From assembly GCA_963667815.1 (NCBI GenBank), contig OY764021.1: a stretch of 64,000 nt of DNA, one strand, 5' to 3'. The position numbers were made by a program, and so were the translations under genes. This stretch comes from Saccharicrinis sp963667815 (GTDB taxonomy: Bacteria; Bacteroidota; Bacteroidia; Bacteroidales; Marinilabiliaceae). Below the pieces are notes generated by a model that was not told the origin of the DNA, did no database searches, and worked only from the letters and a program-made list of their open reading frames with translations. This document shows, in pieces, positions 29,418-41,000 of this stretch (positions within the stretch are counted from its first letter, which is position 1; each line of letters starts with the position of its first letter).

Positions 29418-31703
29418 TTATTTTTTAGCTGATTGAATTTTGATTGCATCTAATAAAATAGATGGATTTTGTATGATTTCATATGGTCGAGGAGCATCTC
29501 TTTTAACGATTAGTCCATTCGAATCAATGATATAATACTCCGGAATGCCATTAAAAAAGTACTTTTCTCTGATAAGAGATTCTTCTTTTCCCCTTGCAAT
29601 AAGTTGGATACCTTGAATTCCATTTTTTTCCATGAACTCCTTTGGTCGTTTTAAATCATATTCCAAAGCAACATAAATAAAAACAACATCCTCATCCTTA
29701 AATCGATCATGGATTTCTTTTCCATACCTTTCAATTGATGCACGGCATGGCCCACAATATGTTGACCAGAAATCGATATATACAGCTTTACCTTTAAAAT
29801 CAGAAAGTCGAACCTTATTTCCTTCAAAATCAGACAAACAGAAATCGAAAGCTGGTTGTCCAGATGCAACAAAACTTAATTTCCTAAACGCTTCTTTTAA
29901 AATTGTTGTTTTTGATGCATTAGGATAGTCGGAATTAAACTTATCGTACAACTCATTTGCAGTTTTCCAGCTACCTCTGGTTAAAGCATCTTCAATTGTT
30001 TTATACTTTAAAATATACTGATTAGTTCCTGAAAATAAAGTATTGCATAACGCATATCTGTTTATGTATAATTGGTCATAAAAATCAGGTCCTGTAACAA
30101 CATTTCCTTTTCCTGACAGCGCATCTATTTTTTTACCCAAATAAAAAAACGCATACTCTCTAATAAAATGCTCATACTCATTACTAAACTTCATCATATC
30201 GTTATCAGGATGCACAATATTTTGATATGAGAAATACGAATCTTCATTTATTTGTAAAGGTGTTTTACCCTCTTGTCTTCTTTTGTATTCATGGTTATCC
30301 GGAAATCTGTTTAAAATATTTACACAGTTTATCAAATTGTCATAATACTCTGCAAGATATAACTCAGGCGACAACCATTTTATATTGCTATTTAAAAATT
30401 CCTGTTTTTGATGGAGTTTATTTAAGAATAAGTCCTTAAACTCATCAGCTTCTGATTCTGATGTCATTTTCGATGACAAATCATATAAACACCTCGAACA
30501 CAGGTTTTCTTTTTCTTCAAAAAGGAAACGTTTAAAACAGTAATTCAAATTATCAGCACCAATACCAGTTACTTTTATACTTTCATCAAAGTGATTAAGG
30601 TCTACTTCAACATCAATATTATCTCCGGGAGATAAATAAACTCTTGCCATTTCTTTATGAATGATTTCGGCAACCTGTAAATCATTTAATTTAAGTCTTA
30701 CTTCAAATGTATTATCCTCTTTTAACGGTACAACAATTGTACGACGGTTAAACTCATTGGGAAGAGATTCAAATAAACGAACGCCAACCTCCCTGCGACT
30801 ATCAGGATTAATAATCTTACCTTGGATAGTAACATTGGTTTCCTCAAAAATGGTATCTACTTTTGTCTGATTAACAAAGTATGCACAGGAAAAAGGGGTC
30901 TTATTCACCCCAATCATTTTTGTTTCATTTATTAAGGTTGAACTAATAGCACCATCTGAAGCTACCCCTGGTGAACTTGAAATAGCATTACTACCCTTTA
31001 CTTTTTTATCCGCATAATTTTCAAACATTTTCTTTTCTAAAAGTAATCCCTTACTTAAGTCAACTTTTAATTGAATTGCAGTATGTATACTATCTGCTTC
31101 TCCCTCTTTTACCAAAGTTGCAACCTCTCCGCTTACTTCTTTTACAATAAAAGAGTTTCCATTTAATGTTACGTTTTTATCGTCTTTTAAATTTCCGGTT
31201 AAGCAAACAAACCAGTCAGAAACCTCTTTTGTAAATAATTCCACCATTGTAGAATCAGGAGTTACCATATTGGCACTCTCTTTATTTACCTGATTAACTA
31301 CAACTTCCGAAAGTTCACCTTTTTTAGATAACTGAAAAGCAACATCATATTCGTAGATTGGATATTTATAACCCGGCTTAGCCAAATCACTTTCATAATA
31401 GCCTGATGTTTGCCAGTTGCCTTCCGGTTCATTTTTAGTTCTGTAATAATTAAAATCATAACGGCACTCTGCAACTATTTTATATCCCCCACGCACTTCG
31501 TCAATAACTTTTAGAGATGTAAATTGTCTGCTCATTTGTTCATTTTGATTGTCTAAACCTAATTGATCGTTTACAAAATGATTTATTGAGTACCGTGATT
31601 GTTTAAAGGTAAGTTCGTCTCCTTTTTTTAAACTAATAAATTGAGCATTAATGCTTACTGAAATTATTCCAACAAGAATAATAGTACTTAAAAATTTTTT
31701 CAT
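29418..31703 (-). CDS. Large TlpA-like thioredoxin-domain protein
   Basis: 761 residues with a signal peptide. Residues about 20-275 form a beta-rich region like DUF6263 proteins. About 283-385 (VTIQGKIINPDSRREVGVRL ... VYLSPGDNIDVEVDLN) looks like DUF4369-type domains. A helical stretch follows, and about 625-755 is a TlpA/AhpC-TSA thioredoxin fold with VYIDFWSTYCGPC, catalytic Cys650 and Cys653, and GIPEYYIIDSNG (cis-Pro loop). Such proteins are common in Bacteroidota and handle disulfides in the periplasm. Its place in a xylan PUL, beside a second broken TlpA-like gene, is unusual; possible roles are disulfide care of the many secreted enzymes or simple hitch-hiking. Function in the pathway is unknown. 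Confidence 0.85.
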   Translation of the reverse strand: MKKFLSTIILVGIISVSINAQFISLKKGDELTFKQSRYSINHFVNDQLGLDNQNEQMSRQFTSLKVIDEVRGGYKIVAECRYDFNYYRTKNEPEGNWQTSGYYESDLAKPGYKYPIYEYDVAFQLSKKGELSEVVVNQVNKESANMVTPDSTMVELFTKEVSDWFVCLTGNLKDDKNVTLNGNSFIVKEVSGEVATLVKEGEADSIHTAIQLKVDLSKGLLLEKKMFENYADKKVKGSNAISSSPGVASDGAISSTLINETKMIGVNKTPFSCAYFVNQTKVDTIFEETNVTIQGKIINPDSRREVGVRLFESLPNEFNRRTIVVPLKEDNTFEVRLKLNDLQVAEIIHKEMARVYLSPGDNIDVEVDLNHFDESIKVTGIGADNLNYCFKRFLFEEKENLCSRCLYDLSSKMTSESEADEFKDLFLNKLHQKQEFLNSNIKWLSPELYLAEYYDNLINCVNILNRFPDNHEYKRRQEGKTPLQINEDSYFSYQNIVHPDNDMMKFSNEYEHFIREYAFFYLGKKIDALSGKGNVVTGPDFYDQLYINRYALCNTLFSGTNQYILKYKTIEDALTRGSWKTANELYDKFNSDYPNASKTTILKEAFRKLSFVASGQPAFDFCLSDFEGNKVRLSDFKGKAVYIDFWSTYCGPCRASIERYGKEIHDRFKDEDVVFIYVALEYDLKRPKEFMEKNGIQGIQLIARGKEESLIREKYFFNGIPEYYIIDSNGLIVKRDAPRPYEIIQNPSILLDAIKIQSAKK

Positions 31704-31926
31704 GTTTAAGATTTGTTTATTAATAACTATTAATAGGATAATTAATTAACATTGATAATTATTACGCATAAAAATCAATATCAAAATAAAATATAGAATC
31801 AAGAATATAAGTACACAAAACCATTTATAGTATTTAATATTAGTTTAAACTGGAATAGTAGGTAAAATATTTAGGCTCTAAAAGGTTTTCATTTTAAAAT
31901 TATATTATTTACTATTCTTAAGTTTA

Positions 31927-31968
31927 TTATAGATTCCATGACACTTTCGTGTTTCTTGGAATCTATAA
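31927..31968. terminator. Hairpin after the GH43 gene that closes the six-gene operon
   Basis: A 12-bp perfect inverted repeat (31927-31938 with 31957-31968) enclosing a second small stem (acac/gtgt). It lies 32 nt beyond the GH43 stop at 32000. It lacks a T-run, so it is only a probable terminator. Confidence 0.5.
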
Positions 31969-31999
31969 GGACAGAAGGAAAACTCAAACAGGTTATGAT

Positions 32000-33559
32000 T
32001 TACTTAACCCTAAACCAATCAATATCAATATAGCCACCAATCTGGCTGGTAGCATAATTAAACAAACAAAACTTATTGCCTGTAAACATTTTAAGATTGA
32101 ACTGCATTCTTAATTCATTGCCTAAAGCAGTATAATTTTCATTATCGAAACTATATTCAAAAGAGGCTATTTTGGAACTGTTAGAAGCTATAGCACGTAA
32201 ATAAACTTCGTTACCTTCACTCATTGAAACAGACGAAATAGTTTGGCCATTATTAACCATAACAAGCTCTTTTTTTCCTTCAGTTTGCTTAACTGCGATA
32301 TAGGCATATGGATCCTGAAAAATACCAACACCTGCAATGTCGCCATCCTTCATGTTTGCAACATCAATTTTAGCGGTACCTAACGATGGTGTTATCTTAT
32401 CGTAATGCGAGAATGGACGCTGGGTTAATGTATTTACAGCTTTGGGTAAGCGATCCACTACAGAAGCTGTGTAAAGCCTGAGGAATCCTTTACGCTCAGT
32501 AAGCGACCACTTTGTTGAATCGGGGTTATGATTCCATCCCCATTGCATACCTAAAGAAGAAGAATCAAACTCATCAGACCTTGGAAATTCCTTAACTGGA
32601 TATTCCTTGCCTACATTGGGCTTTCGATAAGTTACCACACCTCTCCCCTCAACGCCAACCATTGGCCAGCCAACTTCCCAGGTAACTGGTTGTAACGAAG
32701 GCATACGGCCAAATGGGCCACTGTCAACAAACAGCATTGTCCACCATTCGCCTGTTTGCGTTTCGATTAATGCACCCTGGTGAACACCAAAGGTGACGCC
32801 CGGAGTTTTATCCTCAATTACTACTTTCTGCTTATACGGCCCATAGATATTTTTTGATCGCAAAGCTACTTGAATACCAGCAACACCGCCATAGGTGCCA
32901 TACAGATAATAGTAGCCATTGATTTTATATACATGCATACCTTCGAGCCCACCGCGGATATCACCTTTAAACACTAGCGAATCATTGCTGACTGGCGCAA
33001 AGTTTTTGTCAAGCTCAGTGATTTTTATATCCCCGTAACCATGTGCCACATAAATACGCCCATCTGTATCGAAGAACAATCCTGGGTCATAAAATCCTTT
33101 CGGTAGTTTTGTTACTTTCCAAGGCCCTTCTGCTTTGTCTGCAGAACAGATAAACCCGCCTTCATCAAGTGTAATAAACAACAAATAGAATTTGCCATTA
33201 TTATACTTAATACTGGTGGCCCACTGGCCATGGCCATAGCGATTACAGTCATTCAGGTTGTAGCAATCGCTAAAATCGAATCGAGGCACAGCATTACTGC
33301 AATATTCCCAGTTAACCAAATCATGTGATTTTAGAACAGTTACACCAGGAAACACCCACATTGTGGTTGTTACCATGTAATAAGTGTCACCGAGGCAAAT
33401 AACATCCGGATCCGGAAAATCGGCAGGGATAACCGGGTTGGTATAGGTACCATCTCCATTATCACTATGAATATTCTGAGCACTTAAAATGGAAATAGTC
33501 AGAAAAAGTAATGTTTCTAATATAATTACAAATTTTATTGTAAGAATCGTCATTTTCAT
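32000..33559 (-). CDS. Secreted GH43 glycosidase (arabinoxylan-type, with C-terminal sandwich domain)
   Basis: About 519 residues from ATG 33559 (MKMTILTIKF... ending LSAQ). The frame reaches 33607 but that would overlap the upstream gene and put 16 residues in front of the signal peptide. GH43 propeller: Asp50 (DFPDPDVI) as base, Asp in FYDPGLFFDTDG, Glu in GLEGMHVYKIN as acid. A C-terminal concanavalin-like domain follows (WGWNHNPDSTKWSL ... YIDIDWFRV). It is very close in sequence to residues 125-603 of the 905-residue GH43 at 19459, sharing runs such as CYNLNDC and HGQWA, so the two are paralogues, this one without the extra modules. Last gene of the operon 47535-32000. Exact specificity (beta-xylosidase or alpha-L-arabinofuranosidase) is unknown. 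Confidence 0.9.
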   Translation of the reverse strand: MKMTILTIKFVIILETLLFLTISILSAQNIHSDNGDGTYTNPVIPADFPDPDVICLGDTYYMVTTTMWVFPGVTVLKSHDLVNWEYCSNAVPRFDFSDCYNLNDCNRYGHGQWATSIKYNNGKFYLLFITLDEGGFICSADKAEGPWKVTKLPKGFYDPGLFFDTDGRIYVAHGYGDIKITELDKNFAPVSNDSLVFKGDIRGGLEGMHVYKINGYYYLYGTYGGVAGIQVALRSKNIYGPYKQKVVIEDKTPGVTFGVHQGALIETQTGEWWTMLFVDSGPFGRMPSLQPVTWEVGWPMVGVEGRGVVTYRKPNVGKEYPVKEFPRSDEFDSSSLGMQWGWNHNPDSTKWSLTERKGFLRLYTASVVDRLPKAVNTLTQRPFSHYDKITPSLGTAKIDVANMKDGDIAGVGIFQDPYAYIAVKQTEGKKELVMVNNGQTISSVSMSEGNEVYLRAIASNSSKIASFEYSFDNENYTALGNELRMQFNLKMFTGNKFCLFNYATSQIGGYIDIDWFRVK

Positions 33560-33599
33560 ATCCTCTATCATTAGACTTCTTAGTATTATCTTGATTTTA

Positions 33600-36032
33600 T
33601 TAATCATAACTATTCATCTGTTCATAAGCATCAAGAAACAAACGCATAAAAAATACTCCGCCTGCTGTACAACCTTCATGAGGTACAAATTTTACAGTTA
33701 TCCGTTTTTTCCCATATAACATAGCCTCCGGTATTTCATAAAAAACGTTTCGAAATTCAGATACATTCCATTTATCCTTAGTATCTTCTGTCACCAGCTT
33801 TTCGCCATCAATAAGGATATCTAAAGCACGGTTGCCCCACTCGTTGCCCCAATAGCGCACCATTAATGACAAGTTAGTTTCGCCATTTGTATTCAACTGA
33901 TAACTAAAGAAGCCTCCACTACGGGCATTGCGCCAAAATTCATTCATATATATGCCTGTGTTAGAATTGGCTGATTGCACAAAATGATCGGCTTCGGGCT
34001 GTTGCTGGCCCGGTTGCACTTTATCAACAGTAAGTTTTTCCAACAATAACAACTTAGCCTCTTCGGCGGCAATAGAATCCAAAACCTCTTTATATTCATC
34101 ATTCGACAATTGCATCCAATACATCATGTACCTTGAATCGTGAATGCCATAGAATGGCTCTAATTCAAGTTGATCACCGGCGTTTTCGATGTGCATCTGG
34201 TTCATTGTAAAATGAAGCGGCTTGCCTTCAACAGGTTTTAATACATCAGCTATTTCAGAACGGTTATCATCAATAATCACAGGCGCATCGTTAACAGGCA
34301 ACATGCTGCCTCCAGCAATGTGTTCCCAACGGCCACTTCCGGCTACAAGGCCTTTTAAATCCTCTGAACCGGTTTTTGCACCCAAAACAATAGGGCCATG
34401 CAAGAACGTAATGTACGATGGCACATTTGGCAATGCTTCGGTAGTGCTGTGCATTGGCAATGAAATTTCAACCACATCGCCTTTTTTCCATTTACGGTTG
34501 ATAGAAACATAAGACGATGGCTGGGCTGTTACATCCTGCTTTTTGCCATTAATTTTAATTTGGAGCTTACCTGCTTCAACCCACGAAGGATAACGTAGCA
34601 ACATATTAAACTTTGCATTGCCTTGAGTAATTACCAACTCCGTTTTTTCCTCGTAAGGGAAATTGGTATGCTGTTCGAGCCCAACCTTTTTTGCTTTCCA
34701 ATTAAGCGATGACGCAACAAACATGTTTACAAATAATGAATCTTCGGTATGCGAATAGATGAACTCACCATATTTACCATGATTTTCCAATCCAGTACCT
34801 ACACAACACCACATGGCTTCGTTAGGCGCCGAATAAACCCTGTAATGCCTAGGTCGGGCCGGGGTAAAATAAACATAACCGCCATGCTCAGGATGCTGGG
34901 TCGACAAAATATGGTTGAACATTGCCCGCTCATAAAAATCGGCATATTTAGCCTGAGGATTCATCCTGAAAAGTACCTCTGTGAGCTTAAGCATGTTGTT
35001 GGTGTTGCAGGATTCGGGACCTTCAACATCATTGATATAATCAGTGCATGAAGCAGCTGTTGGGAAAAATTCTTTACGGCTATTGCCACCGATCGCCAGA
35101 CTGCGGTTTTGGGTAACTGTTTCCCAAAAGAAACTGCCTGCATCATTATATTTTGCATCGTTGGCCACCTCAGCTATGCGCTGAAAACCTACTGCTTTAG
35201 GCACTTGCGTATTGGCATGCTTGTTATCAAGTTTATCTTCGCCAGCCATTAAAGGGTTCAAAATATCTTTGTGCGAAAACCTTTTGGCTGTAGCCAAATA
35301 TTTTTCGTTGCCGGTTATCTGATAAGCATCAGCCAAAACCTCATTCATGCCGCCATGTTCGTTGGCCAACATAGCTTCCATCTGCGCATCGGTTAAGCCA
35401 GCGGTTAAATCCACTGCCCAATCGCAAAACTTCAGAAATACCTCTTTGGCATCTTCATTACCACCATAAAGCCAGGCATCGCGCAAGCCGGCATAAGCTT
35501 TATGAACATTGTACCAAGGCACCCAATATTTCCAAATCAATTCGGTTTTGCCTTCTTTTATACCTTTCCACAAATCAGCGCCATTGGGCACGCCGCCAAC
35601 ATAGCCAACGCCCCAACCGGGATATTTTTTTCCATTGGCTTCCTGGCAAGCTTTTAACTCAGCCACCATATAATTCATGCGCTTAAAACACGCTTGGTTG
35701 CCTGTTGCAGCATAATGAATGGCCATTGCCGAAAGGTAATGCCCGCCAACATGGCCATCGAGCCCATCGCTTTCCCAGTTGCCATAATTTTCAGCTTTAG
35801 GCGTTAAACCGGCAGCTTTAAGGTAAGGTGCTAAAAAACGATCGGTATCGTACTTTAATAAAGTAACAATATTCAGTTCCTGAGCCTCTTTAAATGGGCC
35901 ATCCAACAAACGCACATCTGATAACGGGAATGTGTTTGGATAAAGTTTTTCTTGTGCCATTGCGTTGCTACTGCCACAAACGGCAGCAGCAACAAGCACA
36001 ATTTTTGATAGTTTTTTAAGGTTATTTTTCAT
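33600..36032 (-). CDS. GH127/GH146 (DUF1680) beta-L-arabinofuranosidase
   Basis: 810 residues, signal peptide. (alpha/alpha)6 catalytic domain from FPLSDVRLLDGPFKEAQ to about 440. The family's zinc and nucleophile set is present: Glu340 and Cys342 (GPESCNTNNM) plus Cys409-Cys410 (MWCCVGTG); in characterised members one Cys is the nucleophile and three Cys plus Glu bind zinc. C-terminal beta domains follow (GPIVLGAKTG; a last jelly-roll ending VPHEGCTAGGVFFMRLF). It removes L-arabinofuranose from arabinan or arabinoxylan-type side chains; which linkage is not decided by sequence. It lies 21 nt after the GH97 gene and 40 nt before the GH43 gene. A truncated relative lies at 54272. Its base composition is clearly richer in G+C than the susCD region. 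Confidence 0.92.
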   Translation of the reverse strand: MKNNLKKLSKIVLVAAAVCGSSNAMAQEKLYPNTFPLSDVRLLDGPFKEAQELNIVTLLKYDTDRFLAPYLKAAGLTPKAENYGNWESDGLDGHVGGHYLSAMAIHYAATGNQACFKRMNYMVAELKACQEANGKKYPGWGVGYVGGVPNGADLWKGIKEGKTELIWKYWVPWYNVHKAYAGLRDAWLYGGNEDAKEVFLKFCDWAVDLTAGLTDAQMEAMLANEHGGMNEVLADAYQITGNEKYLATAKRFSHKDILNPLMAGEDKLDNKHANTQVPKAVGFQRIAEVANDAKYNDAGSFFWETVTQNRSLAIGGNSRKEFFPTAASCTDYINDVEGPESCNTNNMLKLTEVLFRMNPQAKYADFYERAMFNHILSTQHPEHGGYVYFTPARPRHYRVYSAPNEAMWCCVGTGLENHGKYGEFIYSHTEDSLFVNMFVASSLNWKAKKVGLEQHTNFPYEEKTELVITQGNAKFNMLLRYPSWVEAGKLQIKINGKKQDVTAQPSSYVSINRKWKKGDVVEISLPMHSTTEALPNVPSYITFLHGPIVLGAKTGSEDLKGLVAGSGRWEHIAGGSMLPVNDAPVIIDDNRSEIADVLKPVEGKPLHFTMNQMHIENAGDQLELEPFYGIHDSRYMMYWMQLSNDEYKEVLDSIAAEEAKLLLLEKLTVDKVQPGQQQPEADHFVQSANSNTGIYMNEFWRNARSGGFFSYQLNTNGETNLSLMVRYWGNEWGNRALDILIDGEKLVTEDTKDKWNVSEFRNVFYEIPEAMLYGKKRITVKFVPHEGCTAGGVFFMRLFLDAYEQMNSYD

Positions 36033-36053
36033 TATAAAAACCGTTATTCTTTG

Positions 36054-38003
36054 TTATTGCACAATTACAACACCTCCATTACATGGAATAGAAAGGGTAA
36101 CTTCTTGTTTGTTATTTAGCTTGCCTGATACTTTTTTTCCTGACAATTGGCTATCATCAACATACATAGTATAAGCGCCTCCTTTTTGAAGCATTGGCAA
36201 TTTTATTTTCAATTTTAAAGTTTCTTTTTGGGCATTTACTCCTGCGATGTACCATTTATCCCCTTTTTGGCGTGCAAATACAACATACTTGCCAGGATAA
36301 CCATCTATAAATTGAACTTCGTCCCAGGTTGAAGGCACTTCTTTCATAAAATCAATAGCCCATGCAGGGGCATCTTCTAAATTATTGGGTGCTAAAGCAA
36401 AATGCTGCACGCCACTTTGAAACAATACCGCAGTTGCTAAAGCAAAAACATCGGAAGTGATGCGTTTTGTGCCTTTATTTGGGGTATTACCTGCATTATA
36501 AAATTGATTCAAAGCGCTCCCACCAAAATCCATGCTGCCAACAGTATTGCGGATAAATGGGTGGATACAAGCATTAAAAGCTTCGGCATCGCAACTGCCT
36601 TGCCCAAAATGAAGGTTCTCGCTGGCTAGCACTGCTTCGCTTGACGCAAAGTTAGGATACATGCGCTCCCATCCGCGTGGCAACGTACATCCGTGGAAAA
36701 TCACCTGAATGCCAAAATCATTGGCATCAGAAAGGATATCCTCATACAATTGCATGGTTACCTGCTTGTCGCCACCAAAGAAATCTACCTTTATTCCTTT
36801 AATGCCAACACTTTGCATCCATGCCATCTCTTCCCTTCTAATTCTTGAATTATGCATTAAGCCACGTGGCCCTTGTGGGGCATCGTTCCAATAGCCATTT
36901 GAGTTATACCACAAGTAAAGCCCAACATTTTTGCTTTCGCCATATTTAGCCAGCTCGGCAATTTTATCGCGCCCAATTTGTGTATCCCAAAGGGCATCAA
37001 TCAATATGGTTTCCCATCCCATTGCAGCACTAAAATCGATGTACTCTTTTTGTACCGGGAAGGTGGTATTGTTGTCCATTTTAATGATCCAACTCCAAGA
37101 GCCTTTGGTATACTTATAATTTTTTGACGCTTCGTATTTAGGTTCAACTACATCAAAAGGGATGGTAGTTTCGACAATTGGCTTTAAAGTCTCGCCAACG
37201 GTAATCGTACGCCAAGGCGTTTCGCCCGGCAAAGCAATACCTGGAGTGGTTGTGCCATTGCCATTATTCTCGCCTTCTTGAGGAAAACCAATGGCATACA
37301 AGCCTCCGTTGCTATTAACCAGCCTGCTTGCACAGTAACTGCCATCAACGCCAGTTTCGGAAATTAATACCCATCCTTTATCAGTTACCTTAAACAGACA
37401 TGGGAATGTATAGCCATTGCCCCAGCCATTTTGCCTAATTGGCGCATCGGCTGAATAGGCTGTTTCATAACTTGGCGAGGTACGTGCAAAACCGTGCATT
37501 GGCTCTGCCTGCGGGCAAAGAAATGTTGTAGTGCCTTCGGGCAATTTAAAGCCGGTTGCTTCGGCTTCAACTACACAAGCAAAATTTTCTTTTTGAGGAT
37601 ATACTTTATATTTAAATGCAACATCGTTATCGCTTACGCGGAATGTTACATCAATGGCAGCTTGGCCATCTTTTGTAAAACCAAACACAGTTTCGTTGGC
37701 TTTATAATTTACCTTGCTGAATTTAATGTTGGGCAATTCATAAGTATCGTTAACTTCATTTGACTTTACATCTGCATTCATTTCAAGCCCTGTTGAAAAA
37801 TCGCCAACATTGGTTTTCAACCCAATTGGCGAACCTTCGATAAAAGCAACACCATTAAGGGCCACGCTATATTCTGGCGCCCCATTATTAGGAGACACTG
37901 TTACAACAAGCTTCCCATCGGGGCTTGCTACCTGTTTTGATTGGGCAATAAGACCACTAATTGTTACACATATCAAAAAGAAAACTACACTTAATTTCTT
38001 CAT
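36054..38003 (-). CDS. GH97 retaining-type glycosidase, probable alpha-galactosidase
   Basis: 649 residues, signal peptide ending GLIAQ. N-terminal super-sandwich (SPDGKLVVTVSPNNGAPEYSV), central TIM barrel (KGSWSWIIKMDN; ETILIDALWD; GLYLWYNSNGYWND) and C-terminal sandwich. GH97 splits into inverting alpha-glucosidases and retaining alpha-galactosidases. Here Asp407 (GIKVDFFGGD) and Glu462 (LASENLHF) lie 55 residues apart, the same spacing as Asp415 and Glu470 of the retaining Bacteroides GH97 alpha-galactosidase, so the retaining galactosidase type is favoured. It would remove alpha-galactose caps from xylan side chains. 13 nt after the GH98 gene. Confidence 0.92.
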   Translation of the reverse strand: MKKLSVVFFLICVTISGLIAQSKQVASPDGKLVVTVSPNNGAPEYSVALNGVAFIEGSPIGLKTNVGDFSTGLEMNADVKSNEVNDTYELPNIKFSKVNYKANETVFGFTKDGQAAIDVTFRVSDNDVAFKYKVYPQKENFACVVEAEATGFKLPEGTTTFLCPQAEPMHGFARTSPSYETAYSADAPIRQNGWGNGYTFPCLFKVTDKGWVLISETGVDGSYCASRLVNSNGGLYAIGFPQEGENNGNGTTTPGIALPGETPWRTITVGETLKPIVETTIPFDVVEPKYEASKNYKYTKGSWSWIIKMDNNTTFPVQKEYIDFSAAMGWETILIDALWDTQIGRDKIAELAKYGESKNVGLYLWYNSNGYWNDAPQGPRGLMHNSRIRREEMAWMQSVGIKGIKVDFFGGDKQVTMQLYEDILSDANDFGIQVIFHGCTLPRGWERMYPNFASSEAVLASENLHFGQGSCDAEAFNACIHPFIRNTVGSMDFGGSALNQFYNAGNTPNKGTKRITSDVFALATAVLFQSGVQHFALAPNNLEDAPAWAIDFMKEVPSTWDEVQFIDGYPGKYVVFARQKGDKWYIAGVNAQKETLKLKIKLPMLQKGGAYTMYVDDSQLSGKKVSGKLNNKQEVTLSIPCNGGVVIVQ

Positions 38004-38016
38004 TTTATCTTATTCT

Positions 38017-41000
38017 TTATTTGTTAATCTTTAATATTTTTTTCGCTGAAACAGTTTTATCGGAATAGGTTTTTAGTTCAATAAAAAATCCGGTTCTATT
38101 ATCAACATTGTTTATTCGCTCTCCGGTTAATGAATAATACTCTATTGAAATTGCAATCTTAGATGCCGTCGGCAGATCATCTATACCTACATCATTAGGA
38201 ACCTCACCTGAAAGTGCAATTGTTTTTGTTAATACACCTATAGATGATATATTAACTTCGCCATTGTAATTCCCTTCAGAAAGCTCTGTCTTCAACCTGA
38301 CATAAACTATAGTCTCTGCAAGATTACCATTTTGTGGTGAAAGATTAATCTCTGAACTATATGCTTGATTTTCATCTAAAGTAAGTTCATATCCTGTTGG
38401 AGCATTTATATAAACATCATCTGTCAACGAGCTTCCCCACACACTAAATGACTGATTATAGGGCATTCCATCATTGTCATAACTAAATCCATTCAATACA
38501 GTTGTTGATACATTAATTAGATCCGGTGTTCCATTTGCAGATTCAAATCCTTTAAAAGTTATATCATCCAAATAAAAATCAACATTATCAGCAGCTAATC
38601 CCCATACTACTTGTGTAGCTCCTGCTTGAAATGCTGTAGATGACGCATCCGATGCTGAAGATCCTGTTTCCCAATTAATATTATCGATAGAGTATTCCAA
38701 TGTTAATTCTACATTTGAACTTCCCGAAACTGATGCTCGATACCAAACAGGTTGTCTAAGTGATGGAGAAAGATCTACATAACCATTTTTCAACATATTA
38801 AGTCCGTTATCAGATGTTGATTTATAAATTCGAAATTCAGAACGATCATCTGGTCCAACTGTATATACCAGTAGCAAATATCCTTCCATAATACCCTGTG
38901 TATATCCGGTTGAAGCACTGCCTACATTGTTAACATCTCCCCTTAATAACACACCTACTTTATAATAGGAATCAGAACCAACAGTTTGCTTCCATGTAAC
39001 TGAATAGTCGGTACTTTCTTGCGAAAAAAGATTTAAATCCATTACGCCGGTTGAGTTTCTTTGTCCACAACTATATGGAGTTAACATATTACTTGTGTTT
39101 CCATTCGTATCGGTGTAGGAAACCACACCTGCTGTTGCGTTATTATTCTTTCCTATTGTTACATCCAATGCCGGAGGTGTTTGTGCAGAAGTAGTTACTA
39201 CATCATTTGAAAAATCATAATACTTCGTAACCGGTAAGGCTACTACTTCCCCTTCAACACTTATTGAATAACCAGAAACAAAGTCAGAACCTACTGCTAT
39301 TTCTCCGCTATATGAATGAATTGCTAATCCTTCTTTTAAACGTACATATATGGTAGTTGCTTCAACCTCTCCATTTGTTGAGGCTAAATTCAATGTAGAT
39401 GCAAAATCTGAGTTTTCGACTAATGAAACTTCAAAGTTATCCGGAGCTTGAATTTCAATATTATTTATAAGGGAATTACCTGAAACGATAAATGACTGAG
39501 TTTCGGAAGGACCAGCGCTCTGTTCATAACTAAAATCTTCCATCTTAATTAAAGAAACAGAAATATTACCAGACAGATAAGTAATGTTATCCATTTCCCA
39601 GCTAAAATTGTTGGAATTTAGTCCCCATACAAGTTCTGTTGATCCGGATGAATATGTATCATCTGTAAACAAGGTTTCAGAACCTCCGACCCAGGTAACA
39701 CTATCATTTGAACATTCAAATTTTAACTGGTTATCATATACGGTTGCTCTGTACCAGCAAGGTTTTCCGGGTTCGATGGTAAAGCTGGTTGTATATGTTG
39801 CCCGACTCGTAAGACCATCGGTTCCTGCAACATATGGCTCAAGGGTAACGGTATTATCGTCATTATTCAAAGCAATAAATAAATAGCCCTGTTTCATTCC
39901 TTCAGCGTAAGCAGAAGAACCATTATCACCAGTTCCTCTTAACAAAACACCTTTTTTTCCCCCAGTGGTTTCATAATACTCTTTCCATACAATTGAATAA
40001 TTTGAAGAAGCTGAAGAAAACATATCCAAATCTGCTACAGCAGTACTATTCGTTGTGCCTACTGTATAAGCTTTAAAACAATTACTTGTTTCGCTGTTGG
40101 CATTGGTATAGGCAACAACACCAGCACTTCCGCTTTGCACTGTTACCAACTGGGCTGCAGGACTGCTTGATTCTGTTGATGCTATATCTCCTGAAAAAGT
40201 ATAAACATTACTTTCTTCTCCCTGAGTAACAACAATGTTATCGAAAACGATATTATTTGTACCGGATGTATTAGCTTTAAAAACAATAACATTCTTGCCA
40301 GTATTTAATGTAACCTTCTGTGCATTAACACTCCAATCACTATCACTGTTGGTTCCTGTAAAATTTGGTGTTGCCACTTTGGTTCCATTAACATATAAAT
40401 CAATAGTAGTAACATCTCCTGCGGAGGCTAAATATTTAGTCAACAACTGATAATCACCGGATCTGATCACTGTTACAGTATCACGGACACTTGCCAATGC
40501 ATTAGTACCAAAACGTAAATATCCTTGTCCGGTATAATTTCGAATGCTACTGCTATATCCACTTGTAGTTATTCCACTAATGTATTTATAATCGAAACAT
40601 TCTGCTTCATATTGCAGAGGTCCTGTATAAACAGCAGGCTGATCAGGAGCTTCAATTGATGCAGTTGTGTATGATGTCAGACGATCAGTTGCATTACCTG
40701 CACAATTGATTGTAATATCCAACGGTCCGTTATGTTGAACAGTTAAAGTAAAGACATCATCTGCCCAACTATTGCTAAGAACACTTGCCGTGTGGTCTGC
40801 TCTATCAACATAGGAGTAGGTTGGTTCAGCAGTACAACCGTATATCTTTAATTCATCCGTTTTTAAACTCGCATCATTTTCGTCATAATTACTTAGATAT
40901 AATGTTACTTTATCTGCATATTCCTTCATTACTCCTGAGGTATACTGCGAATAAGTAAGATCAATCGATTCACTTGTATTGAATTTAAACGGAATATTTG

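Noticed and set aside
33559..33607. Longer GH43 start overlapping the GH127 stop
   Set aside because: The extra 16 residues precede a good signal peptide start at 33559 and would be unusual in front of it.
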